This document shows positions 42,035 through 49,410 of a DNA stretch of 49,410 nt, one piece after another. The stretch lies in NCBI GenBank assembly GCA_017620135.1, contig JAFZQZ010000073.1, positions 1 to 49,410 of the forward strand, read 5' to 3'. The notes under the pieces are model-generated. The model made no database searches, was not told the origin of the DNA, and saw only the letters and a list, made by a program, of their open reading frames with translations. The stretch is from Bacillota bacterium (GTDB taxonomy: Bacteria > Bacillota > Clostridia > Lachnospirales > Bianqueaceae). Position 1 is the first letter of the stretch. Each line of letters begins with the position of its first letter. Position numbers and translations under genes: made by a program.

Positions 42035-42972
42035 TTTTTAGAAACAGGGGGAACAGGGACCGTTTTCAGGCATTCTGTCAGAACGCCGTCCGCGGTCTGG
42101 TTCTGAATACTGGCATCCAGCGACAGGACGAGACGGTGGCAGAGAACAGGACGAACGACCGCCAGGACGTCCTCCGGAACGACATAATCCTCTCCCTTCA
42201 TGTAGGCCCAGGCCTGCGCGGCATGCGTCAGGGCCAGGGTCGCACGGGGACTGGCGCCGAGAGAAAGAGAGACGGTATTACGGGTCGCGCGGACGATCTC
42301 GACGATAAAGTGCCGAATGGCCTCGCTGACCTTGACATTCGCGGTCTCTTCCTGCATCTGAAGCACATCCTCTCTTGTGAGGACGGGGGTGACAGGGGCA
42401 TTCTTTTCGCCCGTGAGATCACGCCGGAGCATGTCGTCTTCGTCGCCCTTTTCCGGGTAGCCCATGGAAATGCGCATCAGGAAACGGTCGAGCTGAGCCT
42501 CCGGCAGCTGATAGGTGCCGGAAAACTCGATGGGGTTTTCTGTCGCGATGACCATAAACGGCTGCGGGACCGGGGTGGTCTTGCCTTCGACCGTCACGTG
42601 CTGTTCTTCCATGACCTCCAGCAAACTGGCCTGGGTCTTGGGGCTCGTCCGGTTGATCTCGTCGGCAAGGATGATGTGGTTCATGACCGGTCCGTCGTGG
42701 AAGACGAGCTCGCCGGTGTGCATGTTCACGGTGGAGTAGCCGGTGATGTCGCCGGGCAGAGTGTCCGGGGTGAACTGGATGCGGCCGAAGCTAAGAGCTA
42801 AAGCTCTGGAAAGACCCAGGGCCAGCGTGGTTTTCCCCACGCCCGGGACATCCTCGATCAGGAGATTGCCGCGGGCGAGGAGAGCGCCGAGGGCAAGCCG
42901 GCACTGCCGGTCTTTGCCGTAGATGGTTTTCGAGAGCTGTTCAAGGACAGCGTCGACTTTTGGATTGCCCAT
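42031..42972 (-). CDS. MoxR-type AAA ATPase
   Basis: 313 residues. Walker A is GVGKTTLALG (near residue 41), Walker B IILADEINRTSP, sensor ATENPIEFSG and the C-terminal lid domain SLGASPRATLALTHAAQAWA. MoxR ATPases act as chaperones that activate partners. Here the partners are the DUF58 and transglutaminase proteins encoded next. Starts 24 bp after the GH3 gene, so it may share its transcript. Confidence 0.9.
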   Translation of the reverse strand: MGNPKVDAVLEQLSKTIYGKDRQCRLALGALLARGNLLIEDVPGVGKTTLALGLSRALALSFGRIQFTPDTLPGDITGYSTVNMHTGELVFHDGPVMNHIILADEINRTSPKTQASLLEVMEEQHVTVEGKTTPVPQPFMVIATENPIEFSGTYQLPEAQLDRFLMRISMGYPEKGDEDDMLRRDLTGEKNAPVTPVLTREDVLQMQEETANVKVSEAIRHFIVEIVRATRNTVSLSLGASPRATLALTHAAQAWAYMKGEDYVVPEDVLAVVRPVLCHRLVLSLDASIQNQTADGVLTECLKTVPVPPVSKK

Positions 42973-42996
42973 AAAAACCTTTCTTTCTGAACTGGA

Positions 42997-44709
42997 TCAG
43001 TTGATTTTCGTGAATTTTCCTTTGAAGGGATCGATCGGGCTGACGCCCTTGAATTCGGATTCGCCGCACATCTTTTCGACCATTACGCGGACGTTGTTAT
43101 CCTCGGAGGTGTAGGCGTTGACCATCGTCTTGAAGCCGGGAGCGTCGGTCGCGAGATAGGGGTTGTCGATGGAGACCATGATGGTTGGGATATCCATGAT
43201 CAGCGTAGGAATGGTCCCGCGCACGCCGGGCCAGGAGATACGGGCGGCACTGTCACCTCCGCTGGTCTGGACGTTGGCGAAATAGCAGATCACATCGATC
43301 TGTTTCTTGAGATCCGCGATCTTGGCACGGCCGATATTGAACGGAACGTCCGGATTGTTCTCATCAAATACGATCACATTAAAGCCGCGTTTTTCCAGTT
43401 CTTCTACGAAGATCTTGCTGTAGCCGCAGGCGCCGTTGTGGTAGCCGGGTTTGTCGCCCAGGACAATGACATAAATACTGTTCACCTTACTGCGGTCGAA
43501 CGGCAGGACATTCTCATCGTTGCGAACGAGGGTGATACTCTTGTCGGAGATCTCTCTGGCCTGCGCCTTGCCGGCGGGATCGTTGAAGATCTCGAGGGCT
43601 TCGATCGGGGGTACCAGAGTGCCTGTCTTCGCTTTTTCGTGAAGCTTCAGCATGGCTTTGGCAGCCAGGATGCGGGTGACCGCTTCATCCAGACGCTCGG
43701 GAGTGATGACGCCGTCTTCGTAGCCTTTGAGCATGAACTCGTAGTCTTCTTCCAGATCACGGTTGAACAGGAACATGTCGGCGCCGTTCGCGATGGACAT
43801 CGGGACCGCTTTGGAACGAGGCACTCTCTCGATGAAGCCTACCATGGAGGAAGCATCGGTGACGATCAGGCCGTTGAAGCCGAGTTTTCCGCGAAGCAGT
43901 TTGTTGTGAAGGTCATAGTTCAGCGAGCCGACCATGATCTCTTCGTCTTTGATATCGGGATTGTAGTAGCGGGAGTAAGCCGGCTGCATGATATGGGCGG
44001 TCATGACGGTCGGGCAGCCCTCGTCGATCAGGCGGCCGTAGATCATACCGTAGGTCTTGTCCCATTCCTCTACGGACAGGTCGTTGACGGAAGCGACGAA
44101 GTGCTGGTCTCTTAAGTCACGGCCGTCACCGGGCCAGTGCTTGGCGCAGGCGAGCATGCCGCCGTCCTTCAGACCCTGGCAGTAGCGGGAAGTGAACTCA
44201 GCGACCATCTCGGGCTGGTCACCGAAGGAACGGACGTTGACGATGGGGCTGTAGGGGTTGTAGTCGATATCGGTGACCGGGCCGAAGTCCCAGTTGACGC
44301 CGGTCGCGGTACATTCTCTCGCGCACAGAAGGCCTGCTTTGTAGGACAGTTCCGGATCGCCGGTCGCGCCGATCTGCATATGGTGGCCGTTGCAGGTGCC
44401 TTCCTCGATCAGGTTCCAGGCGCCGCGGTCAAGGTCTGCCGCGATCAGCATGGGAACTTTGCTGTAATTCTGGATCTTTTCCACTTTATCACGCAGCTCT
44501 TTGGCGGAAGATTTGCGGAACAGCGTGCCGCCGGGCTTGAAGCCGAGCCGTTTGAAATCAGCGAGCTGATCGTCGAGATTGCCCATGGAAGAGGTGCAGA
44601 AAAGCTGCTGGATCTTTTCTGTCTCGGTCAGGGACGCAAGCGTCGATTCGACCCATGCGATGTCTTCATCGGACAGGTAAAAGGGTTTGGCTTTCAGGTT
44701 CACAGACAT
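42997..44709 (-). CDS. GH3 glycosidase, NagZ-like, paralogue of the one at 295
   Basis: 570 residues. KHWPGDG (190-196), D201-Q-H203 and VTDAS (D285 as likely nucleophile) reproduce the catalytic set of the gene at 295-2058. The N-terminus (PFYLSDEDIAWVESTLASLTETEKIQQLFC) and the C-terminus (FKGVSPIDPFKGKF) also align. No signal peptide. AGGAGG precedes the ATG at 44709. Beta-N-acetylhexosaminidase activity is inferred, perhaps in cell-wall recycling, since it sits before the MoxR-DUF58-transglutaminase genes. Confidence 0.88.
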   Translation of the reverse strand: MSVNLKAKPFYLSDEDIAWVESTLASLTETEKIQQLFCTSSMGNLDDQLADFKRLGFKPGGTLFRKSSAKELRDKVEKIQNYSKVPMLIAADLDRGAWNLIEEGTCNGHHMQIGATGDPELSYKAGLLCARECTATGVNWDFGPVTDIDYNPYSPIVNVRSFGDQPEMVAEFTSRYCQGLKDGGMLACAKHWPGDGRDLRDQHFVASVNDLSVEEWDKTYGMIYGRLIDEGCPTVMTAHIMQPAYSRYYNPDIKDEEIMVGSLNYDLHNKLLRGKLGFNGLIVTDASSMVGFIERVPRSKAVPMSIANGADMFLFNRDLEEDYEFMLKGYEDGVITPERLDEAVTRILAAKAMLKLHEKAKTGTLVPPIEALEIFNDPAGKAQAREISDKSITLVRNDENVLPFDRSKVNSIYVIVLGDKPGYHNGACGYSKIFVEELEKRGFNVIVFDENNPDVPFNIGRAKIADLKKQIDVICYFANVQTSGGDSAARISWPGVRGTIPTLIMDIPTIMVSIDNPYLATDAPGFKTMVNAYTSEDNNVRVMVEKMCGESEFKGVSPIDPFKGKFTKIN

Positions 44710-44749
44710 AGAAGGTCCTCCTTGAAAATAGATTTGATATGGCCGGGCA

Positions 44750-45076
44750 TTAGGTTTCGAGCTTCTTTTCTTCGTTCTTGATCTCCCAGTGGATGAGGAA
44801 AGTCAGCGCGCCGCGGAGGATGATGATCGCGCCAAGGATCATCAGCTCGTTCCATTCACGGACGATAACGGTTCTGAGGACCTCTCCGCCGAGCTTGAAT
44901 TCCAGTGCCAGCGCGATGCCCTGCGCGAGGTCAAGACGAATGCCGTCCTTTTTCTTGATCCAGCCGATAAACGCCTTGATCAATGTGACGACCAGAACGG
45001 ACACGCCGGCAAGTTCGCTGATCAGGACCGCGTAATTGACGATCAGTCCAAAGATCTCTTCGATCGATTCGTACAT
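44750..45076 (-). CDS. DUF1622 small membrane protein
   Basis: 108 residues with three membrane segments: YAVLISELAGVSVLVVTLIKAF, a central one in DLAQGIALALEFKLGGEVL, and MILGAIIILRGALTFLIHW. The arrangement and the RLDLAQGIALALEFKLGGEVLRT block are typical of DUF1622, function unknown. Its start codon overlaps the thioesterase stop by one base (TAATG), so translation is coupled. The GH3 gene starts 40 bp later. Confidence 0.82.
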   Translation of the reverse strand: MYESIEEIFGLIVNYAVLISELAGVSVLVVTLIKAFIGWIKKKDGIRLDLAQGIALALEFKLGGEVLRTVIVREWNELMILGAIIILRGALTFLIHWEIKNEEKKLET

Positions 45077-45552
45077 TACTCATTCCTCCTGAGTCGTTCC
45101 TGTTTCCATGCTTCCGCGAGCCGGATCCGTCTTCGGTCGGCTGCTGCTTCATATTCTCGTTTTTCCTCATCGGTCTCGGGGACGAACTTCGGGACCGGAG
45201 TGGGTTTTCCGTCCTCTCCCAGTGCGACGAACACGACATAGGCCTGATTGGTCAGCTCCCGCTCGCCACTCAGCTTTTCCACATATGTGTCGACGCGTAC
45301 TTCCAGGGAGGTCTTCCCGCTCCAGGTCACCATCGCCTTCTGGACGACGGTATCGCCCAGGAAAGCCGGCTTCATGAAATTCAGATGGTCGATCGCGACG
45401 GTCGTCACCTGCATTCCGGTAAAACGCTGCGCTGCCACCGCTCCGATCACGTCGATCCAGCTCATCAGCTGTCCGCCGAAGAGCCGTGGATTCTGATAAC
45501 CGTTGCAGTGCTGCGCCAGCACGATCTGGACACTGGTCGTGACTTTGTTCAT
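45076..45552 (-). CDS. Acyl-CoA thioesterase, hotdog fold
   Basis: 158 residues of the YciA/BACH-type hotdog family. NPRLFGGQLMSWIDVIGAVAAQRF carries the conserved N-x-x-x-x-G-G-x-L-x-x-x-D active-site pattern, and HLNFMKPAFLGDTV follows. It hydrolyses acyl-CoA to free acid and CoA. The frame is open to 45621, but the promoter -10 at 45587 lies inside that extension, so the ATG at 45552 is chosen; its ribosome site is modest. First gene of a possible six-gene transcript. Confidence 0.87.
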   Translation of the reverse strand: MNKVTTSVQIVLAQHCNGYQNPRLFGGQLMSWIDVIGAVAAQRFTGMQVTTVAIDHLNFMKPAFLGDTVVQKAMVTWSGKTSLEVRVDTYVEKLSGERELTNQAYVVFVALGEDGKPTPVPKFVPETDEEKREYEAAADRRRIRLAEAWKQERLRRNE

Positions 45553-45586
45553 CCGGTCGTACCTCGCATGGCATAGATTTAAATCA

Positions 45587-45615
45587 AGTATACCATACCT
45601 GAAATGTCGTCTCAA
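45587..45615 (-). promoter_or_regulatory. Promoter of the thioesterase-to-transglutaminase gene run
   Basis: On the minus strand TTGAGA (45610-45615) and TATACT (45587-45592) with a 17-bp spacer, 35 bp before the start codon. Confidence 0.75.
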
Positions 45616-45656
45616 TGCCAAAATCTTTTATTTTCTCTACGGGGACCTGATTCGTG

Positions 45657-45685
45657 TTTACAAACCCGGCCCAAGATGATACAAT
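45657..45685 (+). promoter_or_regulatory. Promoter of the rnf operon
   Basis: TTTACA (45657-45662) and TACAAT (45680-45685) with a 17-bp spacer. The leader to the start codon is about 70 bases and AT-rich, with no obvious riboswitch. Confidence 0.78.
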
Positions 45686-45760
45686 CATAATACTATAGTG
45701 CTTTTGCAGAGGAAGCATGCACGTAACTTTTAAATATTTTCCGGAAGGGAGCCTGGAACA

Positions 45761-47113
45761 GTGAAAAGTACTTTTCGCGGCGGCGTCCATCCCAGGGAAC
45801 GCAAAGAGCTGAGCGAAGGCGCAGCTTTACGTGTGTTTGACGCAAAAGGGGAAATGGTCTTTCCCCTGGCGCAGCATATCGGAAAGCCGGCGAAGCCTGT
45901 CGTAAAGCGCGGCGACGAAGTCCTGGTGGGGCAGCCGATCGCAGAAGCAGACGGCTTTGTGTCCGCAAACATCATTTGTTCATGCTCCGGAAAGGTCAAG
46001 GCGGTGGAAAAACGCCGCACGATTTCCGGAGCTATGTTGGAGTGCGTCGTCATAGAGAACGACGGGCTCTATAACAAAAAGGAAGGGATCGGAGAGAAGG
46101 TGGAAGAGCCTGATCTCTCCAAAGAAGGCATTCTCGCAAAGGTCAGAGAAGCCGGTATCGTAGGCCTCGGCGGCGCGGGATTCCCGACGGCTGTCAAGCT
46201 GGCGCCGAGGGACGCGTCCGCGATCAAATATGTCATCGCGAACGGCGCCGAGTGTGAACCGTACCTGACCTGCAACGATCAGCTGATGCAGAAATTCGCG
46301 CCGGAGATCGTGGAAGGCCTGGAGATCACCTTAAAGCTTTTCCCGAACGCGGTCGGCGTGATCGCGATCGAGCGCAACAAGCCGAAGGCCATCGAAGCCA
46401 TGAAGAAAGCCGCGGAAGGCAGGGAGAAGATCCAGGTGCTGGATCTGCCCACCAAGTATCCGCAGGGCGGTGAGCGAAGCCTCATCCAGGTGATCGCGGA
46501 AGTGGATTTCCCCACTTCCAAACTGCCGGCGGACGCAGGCTGTATCGTGGACAACGTCGGTACCCTGTACGCCATCCAGCGCGCGGTGATGTATAACGAG
46601 CCGCTGTTTTCGCATGTCATGACGGTCAGCGGCGACGCCGTGAAAGAACCGGCGAACCTGATCGTCCGGGACGGCACGAGCTTCCGGGAGATCATGGAAG
46701 AGTGCGGCGGTCTGAAGGACGGTCTGACGCTCAAAAAGGCGATCTGCGGCGGTCCCATGATGGGCCTGACGCTTTCCAGCCTGGATATTCCCATCCATAA
46801 GACCACGAACGGCCTGCTGCTCTGGGCGGAAGACCCGCTGGAAAAGGCGGAGGTCCAGATGACCGCGTGTCTGCACTGCGGCCGCTGCACGACGGTATGT
46901 CCGCAGGGCCTGATGCCGCAGATGATGGCGGAAGCCGCGGAGCACGGCGACATGGAACGTTATGAGAAAAAACTCTACGGGCTCGACTGTATCGCCTGTG
47001 GATCCTGTACCTATATCTGCCCGGCGAAACGGCCGCTGACCCAGACCTTCAAACAGGTCAAGGCCGAGATCCTGGCAGCGAAACGCGCCGCGGCGGCAGG
47101 AGGTAAGAAATGA
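45761..47113 (+). CDS. rnfC: Rnf complex subunit RnfC
   Basis: 450 residues. RnfC is the soluble NADH-site subunit of the ferredoxin:NAD+ oxidoreductase that pumps Na+ or H+. The N-terminal RnfC barrel-sandwich region, the GLGGAGFPTAVK nucleotide motif (near residue 130), GAECEPYLTCN and TKYPQGGE are all conserved. Two ferredoxin motifs follow: C370-x2-C373-x2-C376-x3-C380 and C410-x2-C413-x2-C416-x3-C420. Starts at a GTG with AAGGGAG upstream. It overlaps the next gene by four bases. Confidence 0.93.
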   Translation: MKSTFRGGVHPRERKELSEGAALRVFDAKGEMVFPLAQHIGKPAKPVVKRGDEVLVGQPIAEADGFVSANIICSCSGKVKAVEKRRTISGAMLECVVIENDGLYNKKEGIGEKVEEPDLSKEGILAKVREAGIVGLGGAGFPTAVKLAPRDASAIKYVIANGAECEPYLTCNDQLMQKFAPEIVEGLEITLKLFPNAVGVIAIERNKPKAIEAMKKAAEGREKIQVLDLPTKYPQGGERSLIQVIAEVDFPTSKLPADAGCIVDNVGTLYAIQRAVMYNEPLFSHVMTVSGDAVKEPANLIVRDGTSFREIMEECGGLKDGLTLKKAICGGPMMGLTLSSLDIPIHKTTNGLLLWAEDPLEKAEVQMTACLHCGRCTTVCPQGLMPQMMAEAAEHGDMERYEKKLYGLDCIACGSCTYICPAKRPLTQTFKQVKAEILAAKRAAAAGGKK

Positions 47114-48699
47114 GTCAAATGATGCTGAACCTTTCTGCCGGCCCGCAGACAAGAGATAAGTGGACCACCCAGTTCATCATGATCATGGTAGTCGTCGCGC
47201 TGCTTCCGGCCACGATCGTAGGCATCGCGGTGAACGGCGTGCATGCCGGCCTGGTCGTCCTCTCGTCTGTTGTGACCGCGTTTCTGACAGAATTCCTGTA
47301 TGACAAGATCACCGGCCGGCCGGATACCTGGAAAGACGGCAGCGCTGTCGTCACCGGTCTTCTGCTGGCGCTGTCCCTGTCCCCGTCCGTTCCGCTCTAC
47401 GAGCCGATCCTCGGTTCCCTCTTCGCGATCCTGGTCGTCAAGTGCGCGTTCGGCGGACTGGGCAAGAACTTCATCAACCCGGCGCTGGCCGCCCGCTGCT
47501 TCCTGCTTCTTTCCTTCGGAAGCTCCATGACGATCTTCGAGGTAGACGGCGTTGCTACGGCGACTCCGCTGGCGGAACTTGCCGCTGGCAGAGCTGTCAA
47601 TGTCACGGCGATGTTTCTCGGGACCGGCGGCGGTGTCATCGGTTCTTCGATCCTGGCGCTGCTCGTCGGCGGACTGGTGCTCTGGGCGATGGATATCATC
47701 CATGGCCAGATCTGGGCTTCGGTCATTATCGCCTTTACGCTCTTCATGGGACTGTTCGGCGGACAGGGCTTCGACCCGGCCTACCTTGCGGCTCAGCTGT
47801 GCGGCGGCGGTGTGATCATGGGCGCCTTCTTCATGGCGACCGACTATACGACCTCTCCGGTGAGCCGGCTGGGGCAGACCGTTTACGGTGTGCTGATCGG
47901 TGTCCTTGGCGCGCTGTTCCGTGTCTTCGGGAACGCGGCGGACTCCTTCAGTTATTCCATCATCATTGCGAACCTGTTCACCCCGCTCATCGAGACCTAT
48001 ATCATTCCCAAACCTTACGCTTACCGCAAAGCGGCGGTCGATAAACTGACCGGCAAGGAAAAGATCCCGTTCCTCAAGAAGATCCCGAAACCGGTCTTCG
48101 TTCTCGCGGCGATCACGCTGCTGGCGGGCCTGGCTCTGTCCGGTGTTTTCTCCATGACGGAAGAGACGATCGCCGAACAGAAGAGAGCCGAGAACGCGGC
48201 CTCCTATCAGGCGGTGCTTCCTGAGGCCACCGATTTCAGATTCTCCTCGGATATCGACAAGATGATCGAAGAGATGGCCGCGGACGTATACGGCGGCGGA
48301 TCCTTTGGCAAAGCGCATATCAATGCGGCGGCCATGGGCGTCGACGCTTCCGGAAGTCCGGTCGGCTATGTTGTCTCCGCGACGAGCGGCGACGGTATGG
48401 AAGGCGATGTCACGCTGACCATCGGCCTTGATCCGGAAGGCAAGATCCTCGGGATCGCCTTCACGGAGCTCAACGAGACCCCGGGTCTTGGTATGAAGGC
48501 GGACGAACCGGCTTTCAAGGGCCAGTTCACCGGTAAGACCGAAACGCAGCTGAAGGTCGTCAAAGGCGGCGCTTCCGCGAGCAATGAGATCGATTCGATC
48601 TCCGGCGCCACCATCACTTCCCGCGCGGTCGTGAACGCGGTGAACGCCGGCCTGGACTTCTTCCACAATGTACTGAAGGGAGGGACCTGGTTTGAATAA
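47110..48699 (+). CDS. rnfD-rnfG: Fused Rnf subunits RnfD and RnfG
   Basis: 529 residues, while RnfD and RnfG are normally separate (about 310 and 190-210). Residues ~1-310 are RnfD: about nine membrane helices, DGSAVVTGLLLALSLSP, KNFINPALAAR and ATDYTTSPVS. From ~330, a new membrane helix (VFVLAAITLLAGLALSGVF) and TEETIAEQKRAE open an RnfG, whose FMN site SGATITS has Thr501 as the residue normally flavinylated. The frame is continuous between them. Flavinylation needs ApbE, not seen here. AGGAGG precedes the ATG. It overlaps rnfE by eight bases. Confidence 0.9.
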   Translation: MSQMMLNLSAGPQTRDKWTTQFIMIMVVVALLPATIVGIAVNGVHAGLVVLSSVVTAFLTEFLYDKITGRPDTWKDGSAVVTGLLLALSLSPSVPLYEPILGSLFAILVVKCAFGGLGKNFINPALAARCFLLLSFGSSMTIFEVDGVATATPLAELAAGRAVNVTAMFLGTGGGVIGSSILALLVGGLVLWAMDIIHGQIWASVIIAFTLFMGLFGGQGFDPAYLAAQLCGGGVIMGAFFMATDYTTSPVSRLGQTVYGVLIGVLGALFRVFGNAADSFSYSIIIANLFTPLIETYIIPKPYAYRKAAVDKLTGKEKIPFLKKIPKPVFVLAAITLLAGLALSGVFSMTEETIAEQKRAENAASYQAVLPEATDFRFSSDIDKMIEEMAADVYGGGSFGKAHINAAAMGVDASGSPVGYVVSATSGDGMEGDVTLTIGLDPEGKILGIAFTELNETPGLGMKADEPAFKGQFTGKTETQLKVVKGGASASNEIDSISGATITSRAVVNAVNAGLDFFHNVLKGGTWFE

Positions 48700-49372
48700 A
48701 TATACCGAACGGCTGTACAACGGCCTGATCAAAGAGAACCCCACCCTGATCCTGCTGCTGGGTATGTGTCCGACTCTGGCCGTATCTACGCAGGCCATGA
48801 ACGGCATCGGCATGGGTCTTTCCACCACCGCCGTTCTGATCCTCTCGAACGTGGTCATCTCCGCGCTTCGAAAAGTCATCCCGGATGACGTCCGTCTTCC
48901 CGCGTATATCGTCATCGTCGCCTCGCTGGTCACGGTCACGGAGCTGCTGATCGAGGCGTACCTCCCGGCCCTCTATAAAGAACTGGGCATCTACATCCCG
49001 CTGATCGTCGTCAACTGTATCATCCTGGGCCGTGCGGAAGCCTACGCGAACAAGAATCCCATCGGGCTTTCGTTCTTCGACGGTCTGGGCATGGGCCTTG
49101 GATTTACCGTCGCCCTGACCCTGGCCGGTCTGGTACGTGAAGTCCTCGGTTCCGGTACCGCCTTCGGGCTGCAGGTACTGCCGAACGGTGTCGAGCCCAT
49201 GGGCATCTTCATCCAGCCGCCGGGGGCGTTCCTCGTCATCGCCCTGTTCATCGTCATCATGAATGCCGTCGGCATCAAGACCAGGCAGCGCAAGCTCGTG
49301 GAGAACGGCTGCGACGGCTGCTGCGCCGCGTGCGCCGCGCCCTGCGAGAAGAAGGAGGCGGTTAAGGGATGA
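48692..49372 (+). CDS. rnfE: Rnf complex subunit RnfE
   Basis: 226 residues, about six membrane helices: LIKENPTLILLLGMCPTLAVS, a charged loop, PLIVVNCIILGRAEAYANKN and FFDGLGMGLGFTVALTLAGLVRE are typical of RnfE, which helps carry electrons across the membrane. Its Cys residue in GMCP and the one in NCIILGRAE belong to the conserved membrane [2Fe-2S] site. The tail is a Cys-rich CDGCCAACAAPC. Starts at a TTG (48692), with GGGAGGG seven bases upstream, inside the end of the fused gene. Confidence 0.9.
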   Translation: MNKYTERLYNGLIKENPTLILLLGMCPTLAVSTQAMNGIGMGLSTTAVLILSNVVISALRKVIPDDVRLPAYIVIVASLVTVTELLIEAYLPALYKELGIYIPLIVVNCIILGRAEAYANKNPIGLSFFDGLGMGLGFTVALTLAGLVREVLGSGTAFGLQVLPNGVEPMGIFIQPPGAFLVIALFIVIMNAVGIKTRQRKLVENGCDGCCAACAAPCEKKEAVKG

Positions 49373-49410
49373 AAGAGATGATCCTCCTCATCATCGGCGG
49401 CGCGCTGATC
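49369..49410 (+). CDS. rnfA: Rnf complex subunit RnfA, cut by the window end
   Basis: Only the first 14 codons (MKEMILLIIGGALI) are inside the window. The start overlaps the rnfE stop (ATGA). The hydrophobic beginning and the position after rnfE fit RnfA, a membrane subunit related to RnfE. The rest, and presumably rnfB, lie beyond the edge. Confidence 0.8.
   Translation, partial: MKEMILLIIGGALI

Noticed and set aside
45553-45621. Longer start for the thioesterase
   Set aside because: The promoter -10 box lies inside this stretch and the residues do not match the hotdog family.
47011-48939. Long minus-strand reading frame of 642 codons
   Set aside because: It runs antisense to the clear rnfC/rnfD-rnfG/rnfE genes, has Arg/Asp/His-rich shadow composition and no ribosome site.

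Overview
The window looks like chromosomal DNA of an anaerobic, fermentative Bacillota, probably a gut- or rumen-type Clostridia (this assignment is inferred). Supporting signs are AGGAGG-type ribosome binding sites, sigma-A promoters with near-consensus boxes and 17-bp spacers, many paired terminators, an Rnf complex, FGGY/GH3/GH4/GH78 sugar enzymes, a ferredoxin-type aldo/keto reductase and no respiratory genes. By eye most of it is moderately GC-rich. The first ~185 bases, an ORF6N gene (14562-15563) and a 784-codon orphan (34961-37315) look more AT-rich.

Layout. 295-4240 (-): MFS transporter, YhcC-like radical SAM protein and GH3 glycosidase in one tight operon. 4352-6157 (+): sugar-phosphate isomerase-like TIM barrel and aldo/keto reductase, followed by a 325-bp array of seven inverted-repeat units and a two-way terminator. 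6601-8892 (-): PTS EIIC-like membrane protein and MFS transporter, divergent from a LexA-type repressor (9107) that has a textbook promoter between inverted operator copies. 9739-19320 (+): a long same-strand run of small or accessory genes (two GNATs, DUF4406, two DUF3795 proteins, a 2H phosphoesterase, radical SAM, Gfo/Idh/MocA, hexapeptide acetyltransferase, ORF6N protein, SGNH hydrolase) ending with a GH78 rhamnosidase-like enzyme. 19402-20523 (+): ferredoxin-type aldo/keto reductase. 20636-23817 (-): GH4 6-phosphoglycosidase, BadF-type sugar kinase and NagB-like deaminase, an amino-sugar salvage operon. 23954-26361 (+): a cysteine-rich CCG-like protein and phosphohexomutase. 26477-31369 (-): a three-gene binding-protein/fused-permease/ATPase ABC importer. 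31596-34932 (+): FGGY kinase and a MATE transporter fused to an anti-sigma-type ATPase domain. 34961-37315 (-): large orphan. 37488-38501 (+): MarR regulator and flavin reductase-like protein. 38580-45552 (-): hotdog thioesterase, DUF1622, second GH3, MoxR ATPase, DUF58 and transglutaminase, possibly one transcript. 45761-49410 (+): rnfC, a fused rnfD-rnfG, rnfE and the first codons of rnfA.

Together the genes describe a sugar-scavenging fermenter. Uptake is by ABC, MFS and PTS-like systems, and sugars are released by GH3, GH4 and GH78 enzymes and processed by FGGY and BadF kinases, NagB and phosphohexomutase. Rnf would couple reduced ferredoxin to NAD+ and an ion gradient.

The least explained structures are the 37-bp inverted-repeat array (6210-6534), a 16-bp perfect palindrome inside a coding sequence (5044-5078), a ~125-residue insertion in an ABC ATPase, the MATE-ATPase fusion, the Cys-rich N-terminus of the NagB-like protein, the RnfD-RnfG fusion and the 784-residue orphan. 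No rRNA, tRNA, CRISPR array or complete insertion sequence was seen.
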